Positions 1 to 11,300 of a DNA stretch of 64,000 nucleotides are shown in pieces (positions within the stretch are counted from its first letter, which is position 1; the number at the start of each line of letters is the position of its first letter). The notes beneath the pieces were generated by a model. That model was not told the DNA's origin. It searched no databases and saw only the letters and a program-made list of their open reading frames with translations. The stretch is from Asterias amurensis (taxonomy: Eukaryota; Echinodermata; Asteroidea; Forcipulatida; Asteriidae), in assembly GCF_032118995.1 (NCBI RefSeq), contig NC_092650.1, forward strand, positions 17,293,501 through 17,357,500, written 5' to 3'. A program made the position numbers and the translations under genes.

Positions 1-188
1 GCATTTGATGTAAGGTTGCGGCTCTTCGCGTGTGCGTGCGCTCAACAACTAGCTGTCACTTCATCACTGCACTGAAGTCTTCAGCAAGAATAAGAAATAC
101 ACAGTCGCCGGGCGCCAGCCAATTTTCGAGCAAGTTGGGTTTTAGGCCTACTGAATACTTTCGGCTCTTGCAATCACAAAAGTGGTGG
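1..188 (+). other. Probable untranslated first exon of the sulfotransferase-like gene
   Basis: A good splice donor (GG|GTAAGT) begins at 189. The matching acceptor is the AG ending at 1671, after a T-rich stretch, and the next exon carries the start codon at 1724. This suggests a noncoding first exon whose 5' end lies at or before the start of the window. An open frame runs across this exon from 30 but continues through the donor without protein-like composition, so I do not treat it as coding. The link to the downstream gene is inferred from splice-site logic only. Confidence 0.4.
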
Positions 189-648
189 GTAAGTTTGTCT
201 ATCTATATTTGTTTTGTTCATTGTACGTTCAGGGCGTTTGTGTATTTATTATCACTTTTATCACCAGCAGTTTCTATCGCAATTTGCATTGTACTTAATA
301 CCGTCGGGACGGGAATGACAGTTGTCTGTCTCGACTCGAGTCCCAAGTCTAGACCGGGGCGTTTCTCTCCCTCGGGATGGACTTTAGATGAGCTTATTAG
401 AAAATGCATAGCTCTACACGTTGTGCATAGTTCTTGGCCACACAATTTGTGTCTCACAAGTGGAGCTTGGATCTGGATAAGCCTCAAGTCATGGCATAAA
501 TAAAAAATAGGGCTATTTCAATAACTGGGGCCGGCTCTGTACTAATTTTCAAATTTTCTAAATTAAAGTTTTGACTTTTTGCATTTCCGACCACAATAAT
601 TAAGTTCTGTATTGTGTTCGAAAGGGCAATGTCAAAACAAAAAAAAAG

Positions 649-672
649 ACGAGGGGGGGGGGGGGGTGGGGG
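649..672 (+). repeat. Poly-G tract
   Basis: A run of about 16 G, then T and GGGGG, in the first intron of the sulfotransferase-like gene. Similar G or C runs lie at 3752-3768, 14623-14640, 37197-37206, 41641-41651, 60784-60800 and 60910-60925. These are weak points for assembly. Confidence 0.8.
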
Positions 673-1050
673 CAATCTACATTAGTCATTAACAGATTTG
701 TGGCTGGTGGCAAAGGACCTTGCAGGCTGATGGGTCCTTTATCACCGTCACAAGGCCATGATCCTGCATGGTTTGAAACGCGGGGCCATTGAAGATCGAT
801 ATTCTTGCCTTTTTTTTTCATTCATAAATGCGCCTTTTTTTTAAAAGCATTATTATTAGGAAATCTGTCAAATTTTCTGTAAATTTTCAATTCCTGTCAC
901 TCAGTGTTATTTCTTTAGATAGGCTCCTTTTTGCTACATCGGGTAGTGTGTATAATTGATTTTGTTTTATTTAAATGCATTGTGCAACACAAAGCTAGCA
1001 CGCCACGCCTATAGTTTTAAACACTTCTCATCGTGTTTATATCGCATATT

Positions 1051-1410
1051 GAAAGGCAGTGGACACTATTGGTAATTACTCTAATTATTTAGCATAAAAC
1101 CTCACTTGGTAACGAGTAATGGGGAGAGGTTAATAGAATGAAATGTGAGAAACGGCTCCCTCTGAAGTGACGTAGTTTTCAAGAAAGAAGTTATTTTCTA
1201 TGAATTTGATTTCGAGACCTCAGATTTAGAATTTGAGGTCACAAAATCAAGCATCTGAAAGCACACAACTTCGTGTGACCAGGGTGTTTTTTCTGTCATT
1301 ATTATCTTGCAACTTTGCAACCGATTGAGCTCAAAGTTTCACAGGTTTGTTATTTTATGCATATATGTTGAGGTACACCAAGGGATAATGACTGTCTTTG
1401 ACAATTTAAG
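1051..1410 (+). mobile_element. Family A element, right end lost
   Basis: Family A is a ~380-bp element with ends TTAAAGGCAGTGGACACTATTGG and the inverse, and conserved internal blocks such as GAGAAACGGCTCCCTCTGAAG and TTTGTTATTTTATGCATATG. I set plus as the direction in which GAGAAACGGCTCC reads. This copy lacks the last ~20 bp. Confidence 0.8.
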
Positions 1411-1723
1411 CATGACCACATATACAAAATATTTATGGCAGTCATTTTTACTTCTACCATGGCAGAAGGCCATGCTTTTACTGCAACCTAGTTTATGGCT
1501 TTCACTGCACCTGCACCATTTGAAACTATTTATTTTTTTGTGTGGTTTTAAACTGCAAATATGTGTTAGTTCAAACTTACAATAATTGCTAGCTTTTCTA
1601 AAAAACTTTAAGAAATTAAATAGACCTAGATACTTAATGTTTTCTTTTTAAAACTATCTTATTTATGACAGATCTATTTGGAGTGCGCACCTTTGAACAG
1701 TTGGTCAACATTGACTTACCAAG

Positions 1724-2533
1724 ATGGCGCCTAAACGTATTGCTCTTTGGAGTCACCCGAAGTCACTTTCAACTGCCTTGGTGATGAGCCTCGGCAACTA
1801 CGGAAAAGTGGAAGTCTTCAATGAGTTTTATGGCGGCGCTTATGCTTTTGGCCCTGAAAAGAAAGTGTCTTCCCCGCCCCCGCTACCCATTCCACCTGAG
1901 AAGGACCTGACCTACGATGCCGTCAAAGCGTTGCTTGAGACCGACTATCCCGACCAGGAACTCATCATCTTCAAGGACCATGCAGCCGCTCTGGATAAGA
2001 AATACGACAAACTCCCTCAGGGTTTCGTCCACACGTTTATCATCCGAGACCCGACGAAGATGTTTCTCTCAAACCAGAAGATGGCCGAGAAGAGCGGCAT
2101 GACGATTGAAATGTTCATCAAGTTCTCCGAGACGATGTTCGGGAAGAGTCACGGATACGAAGCTATGGTGGATCTGGTCAAGTACATCGAGGAGACGCTC
2201 AAGCAAAAAGTGGTGATCGTAGACGCTGATGACCTCCAGAGCGACCCCAAGAATGTGCTAGGAACCTTCTGCAAGGCTGTAGACATTCCATTTAGAGACA
2301 CTCTGTTGAGCTGGAAGCCGATCGCCGAGATCCCCTGGCACATCCCGAAGGCACTGGTCGCCTTTAACAAAGCCACCGGTGCGTATGAAAATGCACTGAA
2401 GAGCACAGGATGGCTACCCCCTTCCCCTAACACCGTGGATCTTACCAACATTCCAAAGGTCCTGTTTGATGCAATAGAGGTGGCCCTCCCGTTTTATGAA
2501 ACGCTGCATGCCAAGCGACTGAACTGGACTTAA
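1724..2533 (+). CDS. Sulfotransferase-like P-loop protein (single exon)
   Basis: The frame is complete and uninterrupted at 269 residues. Near the N-terminus it reads ALWSHPKSLSTAL (residues 7-19), which has the shape of the 5'-phosphosulfate-binding loop of PAPS-dependent sulfotransferases. FIIRDPTKMFLS (105-116) fits the 3'-phosphate-binding Arg/Asp segment of the same fold. In between lies IIFKDHA (81-87). Proteins of this type occur in bacteria, plants and marine invertebrates, where databases often label them 'branched-chain-amino-acid aminotransferase-like' because plant versions are fused to an aminotransferase; no aminotransferase domain is present here. The substrate is unknown. No signal peptide or membrane segment is visible, so a soluble protein is likely. 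The start follows ACCAAG, lies 52 bases after a good acceptor and is the first ATG of the exon. The coding part has no introns, unlike its neighbours, which could mean retroposition or transfer, but an upstream intron seems to exist. Family call fairly sure, function open. Confidence 0.8.
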   Translation: MAPKRIALWSHPKSLSTALVMSLGNYGKVEVFNEFYGGAYAFGPEKKVSSPPPLPIPPEKDLTYDAVKALLETDYPDQELIIFKDHAAALDKKYDKLPQGFVHTFIIRDPTKMFLSNQKMAEKSGMTIEMFIKFSETMFGKSHGYEAMVDLVKYIEETLKQKVVIVDADDLQSDPKNVLGTFCKAVDIPFRDTLLSWKPIAEIPWHIPKALVAFNKATGAYENALKSTGWLPPSPNTVDLTNIPKVLFDAIEVALPFYETLHAKRLNWT

Positions 2534-2772
2534 TTTTTCATATTGTTGAAATAATTTCCTTGTCAATCGTTGCGAAACACGTCTTCTAAACTGAAAATGC
2601 AAACTAGTACAATGGTTTTTACTTTCTATGCACATCAAAAATGGCTTACTTTGTCCATTAGCCTTTATTCTGTTGTAATGTTGTTCAAGTGCATATTTTA
2701 GCAACGTTGATTGATGGTGTGTTTGTTCTTCATGACCAATTTCACAGGGAGCTGATAAGCTAATAAGTGTTA

Positions 2773-2920
2773 AGTAGGATTTGAAACTTTGTATTGTGGA
2801 AATACGATATGGAAAGGTTTGCGATAACACCATGTAATGACTATCTCTGAATGAGTTGGGGTGGTTCTGAAAAGAACCATTGGTTTCAACTCTAGTGTTG
2901 ATCAGTGTGCTCTGATCGCC
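2773..2920. repeat. Dispersed repeat, family H
   Basis: GTAGGATTTGAAAC, AACACCATGTAATGA and AAAGAACC-TTGGTTTCAACTC also occur in order at 46313-46460. The inverse (TTCAGAACCACCCCAACTCA) occurs at 46795-46815 and 57140-57160, where it follows GATCGAAACGTCGAGTT. Class unknown. Confidence 0.55.
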
Positions 2921-3612
2921 TTCTGGAGAATTTGTCAGCTTGCTATCAATGTTCCTCATAAGATTACAATAGGATGATCTGGCCATAATCTAGACAACTA
3001 GCCAAAGTACTGTGTTGTTAAGTCTTTGTGATCAGTCCACACTTAGTTATAGCTTAGCAAATAAATGGGTAGAGAAATTGTAAAAGAAACATGTAATAGG
3101 GCCTACTCTCTAGTGCACAGCTCTTTGGAATTCAGGAGTAGGCCCCATTGGTTTGGTGTAGTGTAGACTCGAGTGTCTGTGATATATTAACTTCAAATTT
3201 TTACGTACTCATCAAATTTTAAAGTGTGTTAGTTTGTTTGCAAACACTTCAGGACCACAAGCAAGTTTTTTTGAAAATAGCCACCCTGGAAAATTTCTGG
3301 AAAACAGGGTCTAGTTCCGAGTCAAGTCTGCTATGTTTTGTTAAACTTCTCTGCAAGTGGTGATGCAGTTTTTTATGCAGTAAAAACCAGGCTGGTGTGT
3401 AAAATAGCCCTGGCGGCCTTACAGTTTTGTATCTGTGTACAAAGGAAGAGTCCTATATAGGGCTAGTGTGTAAGAGAGTAGGTAGACACGTTCAACCAGG
3501 GGACTTGTAAACAAAAGAGGACAATGGGGTCCATTGTTCAGTTAAGGTCAACATCAGTTGGAAAACACGTACAAAACCAATGGAAGCTTTGAACTGCCTC
3601 TAGCTACCGGGC

Positions 3613-3755
3613 AACCTCGGTAGTCTAGTTGGTTAGACACTGCTCTAGAATTGCAAGGGTCGTGGGTTCGAATCCCACCCGAGTAACATGCCTGTGATGG
3701 TTTTTTTCACAGGACTCGGGAAAGTACTGAGTGTGCAGTGCTAACACACATTTGG
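3613..3755 (+). mobile_element. tRNA-derived SINE (type 1)
   Basis: A tRNA-like head with an A-box-like TAGTCTAGTTGGTTAGA and a B-box GTGGGTTCGAATCCCAC (3662-3678), followed by a shared tail (GCCTGTGATGG, CACAGGACTCGGGAAAGT). Related copies at 13574-13714 and about 38110-38280 mark it as a SINE. Confidence 0.7.
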
Positions 3756-4290
3756 GGGGGGGGGGGGGCGGTAAACCACGAGTAAGCTTTTGTGTTTTCA
3801 TTTTGTTCTGGGAATCTTGGGAATTCTTAAGACGATTTTAGGGGGATACTTATGTAAAAAGAGAAAATAATAGTGTCCTAGAGTATCGGAACATTTATAG
3901 TAATCTTCGTACTATCAGGCACAATATTTTGTTTTTAAAATAATAAATAGTTTTCAAAGATATAGAATATTTATTTATATGTGTTGTAAAAGGAAATATT
4001 TGTAAGTTAGTTTACTTGCCTCTTCAATTGCAAACAATTTTGTAGTTCTTGTAGATTTTTTTAAATATTGTTATTATCTATATTTTAATAATTTATTTGC
4101 CGAAAAATCAAAACATAACCTCTAAAGTTCTTTCATTGCAGTTGATATTAAGATCATGACTAAATTATCACATTATTGGATGTAATCATGACAAAATAAA
4201 ATGTTGTTCCTAATCATTGGACTTGTAAAGTTTTTAAAATTCTTATATTTATTGAAAAAATAAATATTTGTAAGTTAGTTAACTTGCCTA

Positions 4291-4436
4291 TTAAAGGCAA
4301 TAGACACTATTGGTAATTACCCAAAATAATTATTAGCATAAAACCTTTCTTGGTGACGAGTTATTTTATGCATGTTGAGATACACCAAGTGTGAAGGCTA
4401 GTCTTTGACAATTACCAATAGTGTCCACTGCCTAAA
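4291..4436 (+). mobile_element. Family A element, internally deleted (146 bp)
   Basis: Both ends are present but the centre is missing, leaving 146 bp. It sits in the second copy of the local tandem duplication (see 2534-4600); the first copy shows the site without it. Confidence 0.8.
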
Positions 4437-5381
4437 TTTGAATTGTAGATTATTAATTGTTGTTATCTAGTTTGAATATTTAATTTGCAGAAAAATCAAA
4501 CCTAACCACTAGATTTTACAGTTGATATTAAGATGATGTTTAACACAATTAGCACATTGTTGGAAGTAAGCATGACAAAATAAAAGTGTACCTAAAAACA
4601 TTGGACTGAATTCAATCGTGACTTTCGAAGTTGTCCATGCCATCCTGCCCTTTAATTTATGCGTTTATTTTTGAGATAGTGTGTGTTTTTTTTTTATGAA
4701 CCAGTATTTTGAAAAAGGCGGTTTATAGTTTGGACTAGTCTGTGGGCCGGTTGCACCTCACAAAATAGACAAACATTTTGTGCACCAAACTGATAATAAT
4801 AAATGTATATGCCCTCAATTATTTTTGAATACAAAAAAAATTGTTGAGGATAATTTGATTCATTGCTCGGTAATTATGACAGTCTGGGGGCTGACAGTGC
4901 TTCACTTTCGAGGAGACTTCTTGATAGGCTTGGGATGGTCTGCGGGTAGAGAAGTGCTTAATGAAAACCGGGTTTTGACATTTAGGAGTGTGCTATATGG
5001 GTCCAAATGGTTGACCTCTGAAAAATTAAAAAGAAATCAAAAGTTCAGTTCTCCAAAAATACACGTTGTTTTTCAATGGGCTGAGGACTTTAACAATTTC
5101 TTTTAAGCATGTTTGAATATTTTGATGTGGAGTTTGCATCATCTGTGTCTGTATTTTTACCAGAGGTGAGTCTGCCGCCACCTATCGACAGAGTAGAGAC
5201 AACTGATAAAGTGATGGGTTGATAAAACAACAGTCGGTGGGTTGTTGACTTGTATTTTGTAATAGCAAAAACTGCAATTTATGCGCTGCTGACACGTTGT
5301 GTCAGAAGCTGTGAGATTGCTATGTTGTGATTTAGACCTTCTACTTCAGTCCTCCATGGTTTAAATATGTTTTTATTTCAG

Positions 5382-8300
5382 TTGACTTGAATCCAACACA
5401 CAACTTTTTACAAGTTCGATCAAGGAATTGAAGGAAGCAGCCATGTTTGATCAACTCAGACAGAAGTTTCATCACGTCCAGCAAGATCTGTCAGCAGGGT
5501 AATTTGTGTCACAGAATTAGGCCTTTACATAAGCATATACTTTTTACAATACTGTTGTCACACTGGGCTAGTACAAACAATCATGTACAGGACTAGGTGA
5601 TATTCTGTGTACAGGACCTTCTGTACATTTTGTTTTGTATAAATAATATAAATAAGAACCAACAGTCACACTCAAAACAGGGCACCGCAGCAAATTAATT
5701 AGGACAAAATTGCTGTGCAAGCATGCTCCGGTGTGGGTTAATTTTAAAGGCAGTGTCACTATGGATTAGTATTAAAAATTGCTCTAAAGAATTGTTAATT
5801 TTGTTAGCACAAAAACTTCCTGGGTAACGAGTAATGGAGAGCTGTTGATAGTGTAAAACATTGTGAGAAACGGCTCCCTCTGCTCTGAAGGGAGTTTTCG
5901 AGAGTAGAGCAAGTAATTTTCCACGAATTTGATATCGAGGACATGGGTATGAGCAGTTCAGTCAGAGCCAGAATTAGATTTTGAGGTCTCAATTTCAAAA
6001 GCATCTGAAAGCACACAACTTGTGGCAAGGATGCTTTTTCTTTCATTATTATTATCTCGCAACTTCAACAACCAATTTAGCTGAAATTTTTACAATCACA
6101 CACAGGTTTGTTATTTTATGCATTTAGTATTTAGTAGATACACCACGTGAGAAGACTGGTCTTTGACAATTACCAATAGTGTCCAGTGTCTTTAACTTAA
6201 ACATTTAAGTAAGGCCTGATACCTAGATCAGTAACTTTCAACATGTTGAAGTGAATAAATTTCTAACTCATCATTTCTTCTCTATCCTTTTACAGTTTGA
6301 AGACCCTGAGCACTCGAGCGAAGGAAGTCAAAATACCTCGAAGGTATGACCAGACAATTTTGTCCCTTTCATCAGAAGAATCACTGATTTTGTATTTGTG
6401 CCGAATGTTTCCCATCCAATATGAGTTTCCAGGGGTCGATTTCATAGCTCCATGATTTCACAAAGAGTTAGGACTGGTCCTAACTTTGGACTATTCCTAG
6501 GAGGTATACAAAACGTATGGCTCGCCCTAAGTTAAGTCGAGTAACTTGTCCTAACTCATCCTAAGTTAGGTCGAGTAACTCGTCCTATGCTCGAGATAAG
6601 ACTAGTCTTAACTCTTTGTGAAATTCACCCCAGGGCTCCAAATTTAGACCGCAGCCCGAGGCCAGTAGTTTTAGCATCAGGCCAGTAACTCATGACAGGA
6701 AAAGTCCAGCTGTCTTGGGTTTTTGTTTTAAATTAGGCCTAAATGTTGACTTTCAGCTTGATGATGATAAATCTCTTTTCAAGTTTCAGCTCTTTTGAGT
6801 ATTGAAATAATTTTTACCGTTGTAAATGCAAATGAGATTTAGTCTTTAGTGCCCGGTCAAATTTAAACTGTGTAGGTACTTTTGTTTTTTCTCTTTTCAA
6901 TTTTCGTATACTAAAAGAAAATCTGGGCCATTCCAGTGAACAAATTCTGTGAAAAGCACAACCTAGAATCATCTTTTAAAGATCAGTTGTCAGTTTTGCC
7001 ATACTTGTAATGTGACACACTTTGCTCATCAAGTAAGATTGCTTCGCAGTTGGATCAATCTTAACACTAAAGTTGTGAAATCAAGCCCTAATGTGAAAGG
7101 GTACACAGATTACTGTTATATAAAATCTGTGTCTATTTTTTACGAAGTTTGATTTTGACTGTACTCTTGAAACACCATTTGGCCCCAGGTTGTGAAAGGT
7201 TTGTTCCGAATGCCCTTTTAAATTCTTCTTTTCATTTCCATTTTAAACAGGGAAGAATTGTCAGCTTTGAAGAAAGATAAGTGAGTATGATTCGATGTCT
7301 GATAATTTGTTTTCAAAACTTCATGTTAACTTAAGCCCGTTTCATACTTCCTGCAAATGCGAATGTGAAGTGAATTTGACATAAATTTGACGTCACAACC
7401 CTCCTCTCGCAGCGATAATCGCAAGTGAGTTGAGCAGAGTTGAACTGCTGCGAATTATTTGTTGCGAACTTGTGACGTTAACATTCGCTTTGCATTTGCA
7501 TTTGCAGGAAGTATGAACCACCTTTACTTCACTTAAACATTCTAATGCTTTCTTTGGGACCACTGTTAAAGTTCTTCATCTGACATCCTGGTATTGGTAG
7601 CTAGACTCGATGGTCATGATGGTTCACTTAATATTCGTTTTTCTCTGTCTCAATTCATGTAACTAGGAACCTACATAAATAAAATAATAAAACCAGCTCT
7701 TATAGCGCAATTCCAAAAAAATGATCAATACACTTTACACACAAAACAATAGCAAAGTTCTTCTTCTAAAATAGATCCCTCTGCACTGTCTCATTGTTTG
7801 CATCTAGTTCTTGAAATCTATAGGCCTAAAAGATGTTTTTAAAGGCAGTGGACACTATTGGTAATTGTCGAAGACTAGCCATCACAGTTGGTGTATCTCA
7901 ACATATGCATAAAATAACAAACCTGTGAAAATTTTAGCTGAATCGGTCATCAAAGTTGCAAGATAATAATGAGTTGTGTATGTTTAGATGGTAGATTACG
8001 AGACCACAAGTTCTAAATCTGAGATCTCGAAATCAAATTCGTGGAAAATTACTTCTTTTTTGAAAACTATGGCACTTCAAAGGGTGCCGTTTCTCACAAT
8101 GTTTTATACCATCAACCTCTCCCCATTACTCATTACCAAGTAAGGTTTTATGTTAATAATTATTTTGAGTAATTACCAATAGTGTCCACTGTCTTAAAAT
8201 TTGTATGGACCTGTTTTGATTGATAGTGATACTGTAGAAAATAAATGAAACTTGAATCAGGGCTTGATATCTTCCTCCAGTTTGGGCAGTTCATGAAGCC

Positions 8301-11300
8301 AAAATCATGAGATCAAAATCTATAGCATTCCATTTTTTTTAAAGATTTTTTTTCAAGGTATAGTCCATAAAAATATGACACTTTTTTTTATTTCCCCAAA
8401 CACAGTCGTCCAGCAGTGCCCCAAGTCTGCAATCACGACGCTGGAGCAGAGCTTCTGGACAGGTATGAACACCAACCGTACATCATTCAGGCCAGATGAT
8501 ACCTTGAATGCCTCCATGCCCCTAGCTGTTGCCTTGGTGCCCCTTGTAACACAGTAGAGGTGCAAATTTCTCTTTCACATGTGCCCTTTAGGCCCTACTG
8601 GTATTAAAACCAAGAATTTCTCATCAATGAACATAATCATTGCAGGTGGCACGCCTGAGGAAACCTGTAAACAAGGGTGCTCGCTATGTGAACCAGAAAC
8701 ACCAAGGTTAACCTCTACTCTTCCCCGATGAATGTGTTCTGGGTTCTTTTACCTGCACTTTCAATCCTAGTACATGGGACCTATGGCTTAAAGGATTCGG
8801 GTACTTTTTCAAAATGTCCACAGATTTACATTAAACTTACAGGGTTTGAAGATAATGATAAGTGGAAAGCTTCCCCTCAAATATTACTAACTAAGGTTTT
8901 GTAGTTTTTGAGAAATGAGTGAAACAAGTCGCAAAATAATTTTGGTCTCATGAGACCAAAATTATTTTAGCATGTAAAATCCCCTTAACCAGTTATGATA
9001 TTATACCAAAACCATAGCATAACTGGTTAATACGTTTTTACATGCTAAATCTGAGACAAAAATTATTACTTTTACTAATTTCTCAAAAACTACAGCACCT
9101 ACAAATTTCAAGGGAAGCTTTCTACTATCATAATCTTCAAACTGTGTAAGTTTAATGTAAATCTGTGGACATTGTGTTTTTTGTTAGGAAAAAGTACATA
9201 TACCCTTTAATGTCCCATCTGAAGGACAAGGCAATTACGGTAAGGTACTTTGCTCAAGGAAACAAGTGCTGCAGCAGGGACTCAATTCCACACTCAGCTG
9301 GTCAGATACACTAGAGCTTGGGTTAAGCCCAGTTCATACTTCTTGCGAATGCGAATGCAAAGAAATTTGGCATGAATTTGACATCACAACTCTTTTTTCG
9401 CTGTGAATATTCGCAAAAGTTGAGCACAGTTCAGGAAGTATGAACCAGGTTTTAGGATTGGGTTTTCAGTCCTACCTGACATGAGTGTTTTCCCTGGAAT
9501 ATTTGAGGGTTTTCCTCACACATCTAACATTGAAGCGTTTTTTTTTTTAGATTTTTAGATTCCTTGACTTCACAACCATAATAAATGAAACGAAGTTAAA
9601 CGAAATGAAAGTGCCCGACCACAAAAGATTTCCCTGTGCTGTTTTCTTTGTAGGTATCAGCGGATATGGAGTGAACTACATCAAGAGATTGAGGCATCAG
9701 CAGAAGAGGCTTTGGTGAGGACATTAAATACTATTACGTTTGTAAAAACCAAAAGGCGCGTCGAGGCCGAGCGATCTAGTCCAACGGACCCAAGCTGTTG
9801 TGTTGTCAGCAGCAGAGTGTGGTTTCAAGTCCCAGTCATGACACTTGTGCCCTTGTGCCCTTGTGCAAGGCACATGACCATAATATTGCTCAGTAAAAAG
9901 TTGGGAAGGTAATGCATTCTGCTCTACCAGCCAAGCTCCTAGTGGATGATACCCATGCCTACATCCTTACAGACTGTGACTGTCGACCCCTTTCAGCCCC
10001 AGGGGTAGATGGCAACATGCCCCCTGGTGGCAGTTGATTTAGGCACAAAAATTTGCTTAGCATGAAATTTCTTCCTTGATGTTGATAAAACAGGATTACC
10101 AACCAAATTTCATTTGTTGCATGTTGCCTGTTTACTGGTATTCGGCTGTTGTTTGAATCCTGGAAAACCATGTAGACATTTGGTTGGTAATCCTGTTTTT
10201 ATCAAGGAAGAAATGTTATGCTAAGCAAATTTTTGTCCTTAGCAGCTCTGAAATTGGGCCCTGTGCAAGAGATGCAAATGTGGCTTCCGTGTCAGTTTGC
10301 TCTGTCAGTCTAGGAAATTTTTTCTAATTTCAACCCAAAATTTACAGAAGAATTCAGATACGGCACCCATCCTGCTTGGACACACCAGAACCAACCCTTT
10401 TCCCAAAAAACTAAAATGTTTTCTATTTTTACTGCAGGTGATAGATTTACACATCCAACAGGTGTTCTTGAATTATGAGCGGAGAGCTGAACCGATCGTC
10501 CAGTTCCAGAAACAGCTTCAAGATCTACCAAGAGTCGTTGAAAACATCCAGTACCTTACAGCTTCAATTGGTGAGAAAAAACAAAAGAAATGCTCTCAGA
10601 ATTTTCTTTGTTTAATACTAATTTATAAAATTGTATTTATTTTTTCCAACATAACAAAGAATAAGTGATGAAATTTTATTATAATAATTAAGAAAACACC
10701 AGGACATTAGGATACTTGAGTGAGGATCGAGGTCTCCAAGAAGCATTAGCTTGTCGAGTAGAGACCCCACTCGTCACAAAGAACAATACAGCAATATGAT
10801 AACACTATTACAACTTAATTACAACTTTGATATTGGTATTGCTAGTATAAAGTAAACTGCAGGTTGGAATAAAAGTTGACCTGCTCAGACAAATACTTGC
10901 TAATTAATTGAATTTTTAATTTCCGCTCGAATAAAAGCAAACTCGGTATATCTCGAAAAGGTATTCAAGGATTTCCACAGCATAGGCCCTTCATGTTCGG
11001 CACCTTTTGGAGCTAGTGTTGTACGAGCATAGACTATGTAACCCATGACGTCACATACATGTAGGATTACCCACAGAGCCTGTACTGGACTTTACGCTTA
11101 CAGCCCACAAACTCAAATGCTTACAGCGCAGCGGTCAAGCGCACCTGGTGTTTCTGGTCAGCAGAGTGTGGGTTTGTGTCCTGATATCATGACACTTGTC
11201 TTCTTACTGCTTCATCGTTCGGATATGACATAAAGCCATTGGCCCTGTTTGTTGTGTTAAATACATAAAGAAACCCAGTACACTTGTCGCTAAGAGAACG

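Larger units (their letters stand above)
2534..4600 (+). other. 3' region of the sulfotransferase-like gene with tandemly duplicated end
   Basis: There is no coding sequence here. AATAAA signals occur at 4195-4200 and 4579-4584, each inside a copy of a duplicated ~250 bp segment. The first copy runs about 3975-4225; the second, about 4253-4605, is interrupted by a short inverted-repeat element. Both copies share GACAAAATAAAA, then a C/T-rich step and CATTGGACT. An earlier AATAAA-like site is near 3059. The region also holds a dispersed repeat (2773-2920) and a SINE (3613-3755). Confidence 0.5.

Noticed and set aside
30-503. Open frame of 157 residues at the left edge
   Set aside because: It runs across a good splice donor at 189, has no family-like motif and low-quality composition; the exon is better read as noncoding.
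2414-2986. 190-residue minus-strand frame
   Set aside because: It overlaps the end of the sulfotransferase-like gene and a dispersed repeat (2773-2920); no recognisable domain.
3613-3690. Possible tRNA gene with good A- and B-boxes
   Set aside because: Related copies with the same non-tRNA tail occur at 13574 and 38110, so it is a SINE head.
8405-8463. Possible extra dysbindin exon (GGACAG|GTATGAAC)
   Set aside because: Exons 3 and 4 join in frame without it and give a sensible protein; nearby sequence resembles a repeat also seen near 27800.
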